From Atherix ibis (lineage: Eukaryota; Arthropoda; Insecta; Diptera; Athericidae), in contig OY282608.1 of NCBI GenBank assembly GCA_958298945.1, positions 58,814,951 to 58,878,950 on the forward strand: 64,000 nt of DNA, written 5' to 3'. Made by a program: the position numbers and the translations under genes. The notes beneath the pieces are model-generated. The model was not told where the DNA came from, did no database searches, and worked only from the letters and a program-made list of their open reading frames with translations. This document shows, one piece after another, positions 13,650 through 26,189 of this stretch; within the stretch, counting starts at the first letter, position 1; each line of letters begins with the position of its first letter.

Positions 13650-15167
13650 AACAAGCCAACAAACCAACAAGGCAACAAACGAACAAATCAACAAACAAAC
13701 AAACCAACAAACCAACATACCAACAAACCAACAAACGAACAAACCGACAAACCAACAAACCAACAAACCAACACACGAACAAACAAACAAACCAATAAAC
13801 CACCAAACCAACAAACCAAGAAACCAACAAACCAACAAACCAACAAGCCAACAAACCAACAAGCCAACAAACGAACAAACCAACAAACGAACAAACGAAC
13901 AAACAAACAAACCAACAAACCAACAAACCAACAAACCAACAAACCAATAAACCAAGATTCCAACAAGCCAACAAACCAACAAGCCAACAAACCAACAAAC
14001 CAACAAACCAGCAAACCAACAAACCAACAAACCAACAAGCCAACAAGCCAAAAAACCAACAAGCCAACAAACCAACAAGCCGACAAACCAACAAACCAAC
14101 AAACCAACAAACCAACAAACAAACAAACCAACAAACCAATAAACCAAGATTCCAACAAGCCAACAAACCAACAAGCCAACAAACCAACAAACCAGCAAAC
14201 CAGCAAACCAACAAACCAACAAACCAACAAGCCAACAAGCCAACAAACCAACAAGCCAACAAACCAACAAGCCAACAAACCAACAAACCAACAAACCAAC
14301 AAACCAACAAACCAACAAGCCAAAAAACCAACAAACAAACAAACCAACAAACCAACAAACCAACAAGCCAACAATCCAACAAAAGAACAAACCAACAAAC
14401 AAACAAACCAACAAACGAACAACCCAACAAACCAACAAACCAACAAACCAACAAACCAACAAACGAACAAACCAACAACCCAACAAACCAACAAACCAAC
14501 AAGCCAACAAGCCAACAAACCAACAAGCCAACAAACGAACAAACCAACAAACAAACAAACCAACAAACCAACATACCAACAAACCAACAAACGAACAAAC
14601 CAACAACCCAACAAACCAACAAACCAACAAACCAACAAACCAACAAATCAAGAAACCAACAAACCAACAAACCAACAAGCCAACAAGCCAACAAACCAAC
14701 AAACCAACAAAACAACAAACCAACAAACCAACAAACCAACAAACGAACAAACGAACAAACCAACTAACCAACAAACACACAAACCAACAAACCAACAAGC
14801 CAACAAACCAACAAACCAACAAGCCAACAAGCCAACAAACCGACAAACCAACAAACCAACAAACCAACAAACCAACAAACCAACAAACCAAGAAACCAAG
14901 AAACCAACAAGCCAACAAACCAACAAATCAACAAACCAACAAACCAACAAACCAACAAGCCAACAAACGTACAAACCAACAAACGAACAAACAAACAAAC
15001 CAACAAACCAACAAACCAACAAACCAACAAACCAACAAACCAACAAACCAACAAACCAACAAACCAACAAACCAACATACCAACAAACCAACAAACCAAC
15101 AAACCAACAAACCAACAAACTAACAAACCAACAAGCCAACAAACCAACAAGCCAACAAGCCAACAAA
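13650..15167. repeat. Higher-order block C, copy 2
   Basis: Partner of 11,000-12,600. The GATTCC landmark is doubled here (13,956 and 14,148), matching the 11,315/11,531 pair. The block runs directly into the next U module. Confidence 0.82.
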
Positions 15168-15378
15168 CCAACCAACAAACAAACCAACAAACCAACAAAC
15201 GAACAAAACTAACAAGCCAACAAGCCAACAAACCAACAAGCCAACAAACGAACAAACCAACAAAAAAACAAACTAACAAACCAACAAACAAATAAACCAA
15301 CAAACCAACAAACCAACAAATAAACAAAACAACAAACCAACACCCCAACAAACCAACAAACCAAAAAAACAAGAAACC
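15168..15378. repeat. U module, copy 2
   Basis: Complete right half with ACCCC at 15,342, AAATGAAC at about 15,470 and AAGGCAAC at 15,670. The left AAAAAGCC unit is replaced by AAGCC units. Confidence 0.85.
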
Positions 15379-17100
15379 AACAAACCAACAAACCAACAAA
15401 CCAACAAGCCAACAAACCAACAAACCAACAAACCAACAAACCAACAAACCAACAAACCAACAAGCCAACAAATGAACAAACCAACAAACCAACAAACCAA
15501 CAAATCAACAAGCCAACAAACCAACAAACCAACAAACCAACAAACCAACAAACCAACAAACCAACAAACCAACAAACCAACAAACCAACAAACCAACAAG
15601 CGAACAAACCAACAAACCAACAAACCAACAAACCAACAAACCAACAAACCAACAAACGAACAAACCAACAAGGCAACAAGCCAACAAACTAACAACCCAA
15701 CAAACCAACAAACCAACAAACCAACAAACCAACAAACCAACAAACCAACAAACCAACAAACCAACAAACCAACAAACCAACAAACCAACAAACCAACAAA
15801 CCAACAAACCAACAAGCCAACAAGCCAACAAGCCAACAAACCAACAAACCAACAAACCAACAAACAAACAAACCAACAAACCAACAAACCAACAAACCAA
15901 CAAACCAACAAACCAACAAACCAACAAACCAGCAAGCCAACAAACCAACAAACCAACAAGCCAACAAGCCAACAAACCAAAAAACCAACAAAGCAACAAA
16001 CCAACAAACCAACAAACCAAGAAACCAAGAAACCAACAAGCCAACAAACCAACAAACCAACAAACCAACAAACCAACAAACCAACAAACCAACAAACGAA
16101 CAAACAAACAAACCAACAAACAAACAAACCAACAAACCAACAAACCAACAAACCAACAAGCCAAAAAACCAACAAACCAACAAACCAACAAACCAACTAA
16201 CCAACAAACCAACAAACCAACAAGCCAACAAACCAACAAACCAACAAACCAACAAACCAACAAACCAACAAACCAAGTAACAAACAAACCAACAAACGAA
16301 CAAACCTACAAACAAACAAACCAACAAACAAACAAACCAACAAACGAACAAACCAACAAACCAACAAACCAAGAAACCAAGAAACCAACAAACCAACAAA
16401 TCAACAAGCCAACAAACCCAAAAACCAACAAACCAAAAAACCAACAAACCAACAAACCAACAAGCCAACAAGCCAACAAACCAACAAACCAACAAACCAA
16501 GTAACCAACAAACCAACAAACCAACAAACCAAGAAGCAAACAAACCAACAAACTAACAAGCCAACAAACCAACAAACCAACAAACGAACAAACAAACAAA
16601 CCAACAAACCAACAAACCAACAAAAAAACAAACCAACAAACCAACAAACGAACAAACCAACAAACAAACAAACCAACAAACCAAGGAAACAGCAAACCAA
16701 CAAACCAACAAACCAACAAACCAACAAACCAAGAAACCAAGAAACCAACAAAACAACAAGCCAACAAACCAACAAACCAACAAACCAACAAACCAACAAA
16801 ACAATAAACCAACAAACGAACAAACAAACAAACCAACAAACCAACAAACCAACAAACCAACAAACCAACAAACCAACAAACCAACAAACCAACAAACCAA
16901 CAAACCAACAAACTAACAAACCAACAAGCCAAAAAAACCAACAAACCAACAAACCAACAACCCAACAAATCAACAAACTAACAAACCAACAAACGAATAA
17001 ACAAACAAACCAGCAAACCAACAAACCAACAAACCAACAAGCCAACAAACCAACAAACCAACAAACCAACAAACCAAGTAACCAACAAACCAACAAACCA
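15379..17100. repeat. Array downstream of U copy 2, left partner of a 4.9-kb long-range repeat
   Basis: Shares ordered landmarks with 20,268-22,000: AAATGAAC, AAGGCAAC, ACCTACAAACAAAC (T at 16,307 and 21,252) and ACCCAAAAACC (16,417 and 21,370). Offsets are 4,889 to 4,953. One run of seven A is at 16,931-16,937. Confidence 0.75.
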
Positions 17101-17539
17101 ACAAGCCAACAAACCAACAAACCAACAAACGAACAAACGAACAAACCAACAAACCAACAAACCAACAAACCAACAAACCAACAAGCCAACAAACCAACAA
17201 ACCAACAAGCCAACAAGCCAACAAACCGACAAACCAACAAACCAACAAACCAACAAACCAACAAACCAACAAACCAACAACCCAACAAACCAACAAACCA
17301 ACAAGCCAACAAGCCAACAAACCAACAAGCCAACAAACGAACAAACCAACAAACAAACAAACCAACAAACCAACATACCAGCAAACCAACAAACGAACAA
17401 ACCGACAAACCAACAAACCAACAAACAAATAAACCAACAAATCAAGAAGCCAACAAACCAACAAACCAACAAGCCAACAAACCAGCAAACCAACAAGCCA
17501 ACAAGCCAACAAACCGACAAGCCAACAAACGAACAAACG

Positions 17540-18900
17540 AACAAATCAACAAACCTACAAACCAACAAACGAACAAACCAACAAACCAACAAACCAACAA
17601 ACGAACAAGCCAACAAAACAACAAACCAACAAACTAACAAACCAACAAACCAACAAACCAACACACGAACAAACAAACAAACCAATAAACCACCAAACCA
17701 ACAAACCAAGAAACCAACAAACCAACAAACCAACAAGCCAACAAACCAACAAGCCACCAAACGAACAAACCAACAAACGAACAAACGAACAAACCAACAA
17801 ACAAACAAACCAACAAACCAAGAAACCAACAAACCAACAAACCAACAAACCAATAAACCAAGATTCCAACAAGCCAACAAACCAACAAGCCAACAAACCA
17901 ACAAACAAACAAACCAGCAAACCAACAAACCAACAAACCAACAAGCCAACAACCCAAAAAACCAACAAGCCAACAAACCAACAAACCAACAAGCAAACAA
18001 ACCAACAAACCAACAAACCAACAAACCAACAAACCAACAAGCAAAAAAACCAACAAACCAACAAACCAACAACCCAACAAACCAACAAACCAACAAGCCA
18101 ACAAGCCAACAAACCAACAAGCCAACAAACGAACAAACCAACAAACAAACAAACCAACAAACCAACATACCAACAAACCAACAAACGAACAAACCGACAA
18201 ACCAACAAACCAACAAACCAACAAACAAACAAACCAACAAACCAAGAAGCCAACAAACCAACAAACCAACAAGCCAACAAGCCGACAAACCAACAAACCA
18301 ACAAACTAACAAACCAACAAACCAACAAACCAACAAACCAACAAACCAACAAACCAACAAACCAACAAACCAAGAAACCAACAAACCAGCAAACCAACAA
18401 GCCAACAAGCCAACAAACCAACAAGCCAACAAACGAACAAATCAACAAAATTACAAACCAACAAACGAACACACCAACAAACCAACAAACCAACAAACGA
18501 ACAAGCCAACAAAACAACAAACCAACAAACCAACAAACCAACAAACCAACAAACCAACAAACCAACACACGAACAAACAAACAAACCAATAAACCACCAA
18601 ACCAACAAACCAAGAAACCAACAAACCAACAAACCAACAAGCCAACAAACCAACAAACCAACAAACGAACAAACCAACAAACGAACAAACGAACAAACAA
18701 ACAAACCAACAAACCAACAAACCAACAAACCAACAAACCAACAAACCAACAAACCAATAAACCAAGATTCCAACAAGCCAACAAACCAACAAGCCAACAA
18801 ACCAACAAACCAACAAACCAGCAAACCAACAAACCAACAAACCAACAAGCCAACAAGCCAAAAAACCAACAAGCCAACAAACCAACAAGCCAACAAACCA
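17540..18900. repeat. About 900-bp tandem duplication
   Basis: Landmarks repeat at 896-904 bases (112-113 monomers): AAATCAACAAA near 17,544 and 18,440, ACGAACAAGCC at 17,601 and 18,497, ACACGAAC at 17,663 and 18,567, GATTCC at 17,862 and 18,766. A further GATTCC at 18,990 matches the doubled landmark of block C. Confidence 0.8.
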
Positions 18901-19726
18901 ACAAACCAACAAACCAACAAACCAACAAACCAACAAACCAACAAGCCAAAAAACCAACAAACAAACAAACCAACAAACCAATAAACCAAGATTCCAACAA
19001 GCCAACAAACCAACAAGCCAACAAACCAACAAACCAACAAGCCAAAAAACCAACAAACAAACAAACCAAGAAACCAACAAACCAACAAGCCAACAATCCC
19101 ACAAAAGAACAAACCAACAAACAAACAAACCAACAAACGAACAACCCAACAAACCAACAAACCAACAAACCAACAAACGAACAAACCAACAACCCAACAA
19201 ACCAACAAACCAACAAGCCAACAAGTTAACAAACCAACAAGCCAACAAACGAACAAACCAACAAACAAACAAACCAACAAACCAATATACCAACAAACCA
19301 ACAAACCAACAAACGAACAAACCAACAACCCAACAAACCAACAAACCAACAAACCAACAAATCAAGAAACCAACAAACCAACAAACCAACAAGCCAACAA
19401 GCCAACAAACCAACAAACCAATAAAACAACAAACCAACAAACCAACAAACCAACAAACGAACAAACGAACAAACCAACAAACCAACAAACCAACAAACCA
19501 ACAAACCAACAAGCCAACAAACCAACAAACCAACAAGCCAACAAGCCAACAAACCGACAAACCAACAAACCAACAAACCAACAAACCAACAAACCAACAA
19601 ACCAACAAACCAAGAACCCAAGAAACCAACAAGCCAACAAACCAACAAACCAACAAACCAACAAACCAACAAACCAACAAACCAACAAGCCAACAAACGA
19701 ACAAACCAACAAACGAACAAACAAAC

Positions 19727-19968
19727 AAACCAACAAACCAACAAACCAACAAACCAACAAACCAACAAACCAACAAACCAACAAACCAACAAACCAACAA
19801 ACCAACAAACCAACAAACCAACAAACCAACAAACCAACAAACCAACAAACCAACAAACCAACAAACCAACAAACCAACAAACCAACAAACCAACAAACCA
19901 ACAAACCAACAAACCAACAAACCAACAAACCAACAAACCAACAAACCAACAAACCAACAAACCAACAA
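19727..19968. repeat. Longest homogeneous run of consensus monomers noticed
   Basis: About 242 bases, thirty perfect AAACCAAC units without a single variant. It is bounded left by AAACGAAC-AAACAAAC and right by AAGCCAAC, the same context as the runs at 12,412 and 12,708. I did not find a longer variant-free run in the window. Confidence 0.88.
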
Positions 19969-20051
19969 GCCAACAAACCAACAAGCCAACAAGCCAACAA
20001 ACCAACAAGCCAACAAACCAACAAACCAACAAACCAGCAAACCAACAAACC

Positions 20052-20267
20052 AAAAAGCCAACAAACCAACCAACAAACAAACCAACAAACCAACAAACGA
20101 ACAAACTAACAAGCCAACAAACCAACAAGCCAACAAACGAACAAACCAACAAAAAAACGAACTAACAAACCAACAAACAAATAAACCAACAAACCAACAA
20201 ACCAACAAATAAACAAAACAACAAACCAACACCCCAACAAACCAACAAACCAAAAAAACAAGAAACC
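20052..20267. repeat. U module, copy 3
   Basis: ACCCC landmark at 20,231. AAATGAAC follows near 20,367 and AAGGCAAC at 20,567. It lies 4,889 bases from U copy 2, which lies 5,082 from copy 1. Confidence 0.87.
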
Positions 20268-22000
20268 AACGAACCAACAAACGAACAAACCAACAAGCCA
20301 ACAAACCAACAAACCAACAAACCAACAAACCAACAAACCAACAAACCAACAAACCAACAAGCCAACAAATGAACAAACCAACAAACCAACAAACCAACAA
20401 ACCAACAAGCCAACAAACCAACAAACCAACAAACCAACAAACCAACAAACCAACAAACCAACAAACCAACAAGCGAACAAACCAACAAACCAACAAACCA
20501 ACAAACCAACAAACCAACAAACCAACAAACCAACAAACCAACAAACGAACAAACTAACAAACCAACAAGGCAACAAGCCAACAAACTAACAACCCAACAA
20601 ACCAACAAACCAACAAACCAACAAACCAACAAACCAACAAACCAACAAACCAACAAACCAACAAACCAACAAACCAACAAACCAACAAACCAACAAACCA
20701 ACAAACCAACAAACCAACAAGCCAACAAGCCAACAAGCGAACAAGCCAACAAACCAACAAACCAACAAACCAACAAACCAACAAACCAACAAACCAACAA
20801 ACCAACAAACCAACAAACCAACAAACCAGCAATCCAACAAACCAACAAACCAACAAGCCAACAGGCCAACAAACCAAAAAACCAACAAAGCAACAAACCA
20901 ACAAACCAACAAACCAACAAACTAACAAACCAACAAACCAACAAACAAAGAAACCAAGAAACCAAGAAACCAACAAACCAACAAGCCAGCAAACCAACAA
21001 ACCAACAAACCAACAAACCAACAAACCAACAAACGAACAAACAAACAAACCAACAAACAAACAAACCAACAAACCAACAAACCAACAAACCAAGAAGCCA
21101 AAAAACCAACAAACCAACAAACCAACAAACCAACAAACCAACTAACCAACAAACCAACAAACCAACAAGCCAACAAACCAACAAACCAACAAACCAACAA
21201 ACCAACAAACCAACAAACCAAGTAACAAACAAACCAACAAACGAACAAACCTACAAACAAACAAACCAACAAACGAACAAACCAACAAACGAACAAACCA
21301 ACAAACCAACAAACCAAGAAACCAAGAAACCAAGAAACCAACAAACCAACAAATCAACAAGCCAACAAACCCAAAAACCAACAAACCAAAAAACCAACAA
21401 ACCAACAAACCAACAAGCCAACAAACCAACAAACCAAGTAACCAACAAACCAACAAACCAACAAAGCAACAAGCAAACAAACCAACAAACTAACAAGCCA
21501 ACAAACCAACAAACCAACAAACGAACAAACAAACAAACCAACAAACCAACAAACCAACAAACCAACAAACCAACAAACCAACAAACCAACAAGCCAATAA
21601 GCCAACAAAACAACAAGCCAACAAACCATCAAACCAACAAACCAACAAACCAACAAACCAACGAACCAATAAACCAACAAACGAACAAACAAACAAACCA
21701 ACAAACCAACAAACCAACAAACCAACAAACCAACAAACCAACAAACCAACAAACCAACAAGCCAAAAAAACCAACAAACCAACAAACCAACAACCCAACA
21801 AACCAACAAACCAACAAACCAACAAACGAACAAACAAACAAACCAACAAACCAACAAACCAACAAACCAACAAACCAATAAGCCAACAAACCAACAAACC
21901 AACAAACCAACAAACCAAGTAACCAACAAACCAACAAACCAACAAGCCAACAAACCAACAAACCAACAAACGAACAAACGAACAAACCAACAAACCAACA
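20268..22000. repeat. Array downstream of U copy 3, right partner of the 4.9-kb repeat
   Basis: Follows the order of 15,379-17,100, with the ACCTACAAACAAAC and ACCCAAAAACC landmarks at an offset of about 4,950. A run of seven A occurs at 21,764-21,770, much as at 16,931. Confidence 0.75.
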
Positions 22001-22189
22001 AACCAACAAACCAAGTAACCAACAAACCAACAAACGAACAAACCAACAAACAAACAAACCAACAAACGAACAAACCAACAAACGAACAAACCAACAAACC
22101 AACAAACCAAGAAACCAACAAACCAACAAATCAACAAGCCAACAAACCAACAAACCAACAAACCAAAAAACAAACAAACCAACAAACTA

Positions 22190-23600
22190 ACAACCCAACA
22201 AACCTACAATCCAACAAACCAAGTAACCAACAAACCAACAAACCAACAAACCAACAAGCAAACAAACCAGCAAACTAACAAGCCAACAAACCAACAAACC
22301 AACAAACGAACAAACAAACAAACCAACAAACCAACAAACCAACAAACCAACAAACGAACAAACCAACAAATAAACAAACCAACAAACTAACAAACCAAGT
22401 AAACAGCATACCAACAAACCAACAAACCAACAAACCAAGAAACCAAGAAACCAAGAAACCAACAAAACAATAAGCCAACAAACCCACAAACCAACAAACC
22501 AACAAACCAACAAACCAACAAACCAACAAACCAACAAACGAACAAACAAACAAACCAACAAACCAACAAACCAACAAGCCAACAAACCAACAAACCAACA
22601 AACCAACAAACCAACAAACCAACAAACCAACAAACCAACAAACCAACAAACCAAGTAACCAACAAACCAATAAGCCAACAAACCAACAAACCAACAAACG
22701 AACAAACGAACAAACCAACAAACGAACAAAGCAACAAACCAACAAACCAACAAACGAACAAATCAACAAACCAACAAGCCAACAAACCAACAAATCAACA
22801 AGCCAACAAACCAACAAACCAACAAACGAACAAACCAACAAACCAACAAACCAACAAGCCCACAAACCAACAAACCAACAAACCAAGAAACCAACAAACC
22901 AAGTAACCAACAAACCAACAAACCAAGAAACCAACAAACCAACAAACCAACAAGCCAACAAGCCAACAAACCAACAAACCAAATAACCAACAAACCAACA
23001 AACCAACAAACCAACAAAACAACAAGCCAACAAACCAACAAACCAAGTAACCAACAAACCAACAAACCAACAAACCAAGAAACCAACCAACCAACAAACC
23101 TACAAGCCAACAAGCCAACAAACCAACAAGCCAACAAACGAACAAACCAACAAACGAACAAACCAACAAACCAACAAACCAACAAACCAACAAACCAAAA
23201 AACCCACAAACCAACAAACCAACAAACCAACAAGCCAACAAGCCAACAAACCAAAAAACCAACAAAGCAACAAACCAACAAACCAACAAACCAACAAACC
23301 AACAAACCAACAAAACAAGAAACCAAGAAACCAACAAACCAACAAACCAACAAGACAACAAACCAACAAACCAACAAACCAACAAACCAACAAACCAACA
23401 AACCAACAAACCAACAAACCAACAAACCAACAAACCAACAAGCCAAAAAACCAACAAACCAACAAACCAACAAACCAAGTAACCAACAAACCAACAAACC
23501 AACAAGCCAACAAACCAACAAACCAACAAACGAACAAACGAACAAACCAACAAACCAACAAACCAACAAACCAAGTAACCAACAAACCAACAAACCAACA
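22190..23600. repeat. Higher-order block D, copy 1
   Basis: Repeated at about 24,520-26,000. Landmarks are CCTACAATCC (22,203 and 24,529), the V module (GTAAACAGC at 22,399 and 24,725) and CCTACAAGCC (23,099 and 25,449). Offset 2,326-2,350. Confidence 0.83.
22256..22407. repeat. V module, copy 1
   Basis: The V module is the ordered set AAGCAAACAAACCAGC, ACTAAC, AAGCCAAC, AAACGAACAAACAAAC and a terminal AAGTAAACAGC. It marks the second block family of the window. Here GTAAACAGC starts at 22,399. Confidence 0.85.
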
Positions 23601-23771
23601 AGCAAACAAACAAGCAAACTAACAAGCCAACAAACCAACAAACCAACAAACGAACAAACAAACAAACAAACCAACAAACCAACAAACCAACAAACCAACA
23701 AACCAACAAACCAACAAACTAACAAACGAACAAACCAACACACAAACAAACCAACAAACCAAGTAAACAGC
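23600..23771. repeat. V module, variant copy
   Basis: Begins AAGCAAACAAACAAGC rather than CCAGC and ends with GTAAACAGC at 23,763. The same order lies between. Confidence 0.75.
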
Positions 23772-24519
23772 AAACCAACAAACCAACAAACCAACAAACC
23801 AACAAACCAAGAAACCAAGAAACTAACAAAACAACAAGCCAACAAACCAACAAACCAACAAACCAACAAGCGAACAAACCAACAAACAAACAAACCAACA
23901 AACCAACAAACCAAGTAAACAACAAACCAACAAACCAACAAACCAACAAACCAACAAACCAAGAAACCAAGAAACCAACAAAACAACAAGCCAACAAACC
24001 AACAAACCAACAAACCAACAAACCAACAAACCAACGAACCAATAAACCAACAAACGAACAAACAAACAAACCAACAAACCAACAAACCAACAAACCAACA
24101 AACCAACAAACCAACAAACCAACAAACCAACAAGCCAAAAAAAACTAACAAACCAACAAACCAACAACCCAACAAACCAACAAACCAACAAACCCACAAA
24201 CGAACAAACAAACAAACAAACAAACCAACAAACCAACAAACCAACAAACCAACAAGCCAACAAACCAACAAACCAACAAACCAACAAACCAAGTAACCAA
24301 CAAACCAACAAACCAACAAGCAAACAAACCAACAAACCAACAAACGAACAAACGAACAAACGAACAAACGAACAAACCAACAAACCAACAAACCAAGTAA
24401 CCAACAAACCAACAAACGAACAAACCAACAAACAAACAAACCAACAAACGAACAAACCAACAAACGAACAAACCAACAAACCAACAAACCAAGAAACCAA
24501 CAAACCAACAAATCAACAA

Positions 24520-26000
24520 CCCAACAAACCTACAATCCAACAAACCAAGTAACCAACAAACCAACAAACCAACAAACCAACAAGCAAACAAACCAGCAAA
24601 CTAACAAGCCAACAAACCAACAAACCAACAAACGAACAAACAAACAAACCAACAAACCAACAAACCAACAAACCAACAAACGAACAAACCAACAAATAAA
24701 CAAACCAACAAACCAACAAACCAAGTAAACAGCATACCAACAAACCAACAAACCAACAAACCAACAAACCAACAAACCAACAAACCAACAAACCAAGAAA
24801 CCAACAAAACAACAAGCCAACAAACCAACAAACCAACAAACCAACAAACCAACAAACCAACAAACCAACAAACCAACAAACGAACAAACAAACAAACCAA
24901 CAAACCAACAAACCAACAAGCCAACAAACCAACAAACCAACAAACCAACAAACCAACAAACCAACAAACCAACAAACCAAGTAACCAACAAACCAACAAA
25001 CCAATAAGCCAACAAACCAACAAACCAACAAACGAACAAACGAACAAACCAACAAACGAACAAACCAACAAACCAACAAACCAACAAACGAACAAATCAA
25101 CAAACCAACAAGCCAACAAACCAACAAATCAACAAGCCAACAAACCAACAAACCAACAAACGAACAAACCAACAAACCAACAAACCAACAAGCCCACAAA
25201 ACAACAAACCAACAAAACAAGAAACCAACAAACCAAGTAACCAACAAACCAACAAACCAAGAAACCAACAAACCAACAAACCAACAAGCCAACAAGCCAA
25301 CAAACCAACAAACCAAATAACCAACAAACCAACAAACCAACAAACCAACAAACCAACAAGCCAACAAACCAACAAACCAAGTAACCAACAAACCAACAAA
25401 CCAACAAACCAACAAACCAACAAACCAAGAAACCAACCAACCAACAAACCTACAAGCCAACAAGCCAACAAACCAACAAGCCAACAAACGAACAAACGAA
25501 CAAACCAACAAACGAACAAACCAACAAACGAACAAACCAACAAACGAACAAACCAACAAACCAACAAACCAACAAACCAACAAACCAAAAAACCCACAAA
25601 CCAACAAACCAACAAACCAACAAGCCAACAAGCCAACAAACCAAAAAACCAACAAAGCAACAAACCAACAAACCAACAAACCAACAAACCAACAAACCAA
25701 CAAAACGAGAAACCAAGAAACCAACAAACCAACAAACCAACAAGCCAACAAACCAACAAACCAACAAACCAACAAACCAACAAACCAACAAACGAACAAA
25801 CAAACAAACCAACAAACCAACAAACCAACAAACCAACAAACCAACAAACCAACAAACCAACAAACCAACAAGTCAAAAAACCAACAAACCAACAAACCAA
25901 CAAACCAAGTAACCAACAAACCAACAAACCAACAAGCCAACAAACCAACAAACCAACAAACGAACAAACGAACAAACCAACAAACCAACAAACCAACAAA
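24520..26000. repeat. Higher-order block D, copy 2 (contains V module at 24,582-24,733)
   Basis: Partner of 22,190-23,600. The V module inside it starts AAGCAAAC at 24,582 and ends with GTAAACAGC at 24,725, exactly 2,326 bases from copy 1. Confidence 0.83.
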
Positions 26001-26029
26001 CCAAGTAACCAACAAACCAACAAACCAAC

Positions 26030-26189
26030 AAGCAAACAAACCAGCAAACTAACAAGCCAACAAACCAACAAACCAACCAACGAACAAACAAACAAACCAA
26101 CAAACCAACAAACCAACAAACCAACAAACCAACAAACCAACAAACGAACAAACCAACAAACAAACAAACCAACAAACCAAGTAAACAGC
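26030..26189. repeat. V module, copy 3
   Basis: AAGCAAAC at 26,030, GTAAACAGC at 26,181, 2,418 bases after the variant copy at 23,763. A run of eight A follows at 26,371-26,378. Confidence 0.83.
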
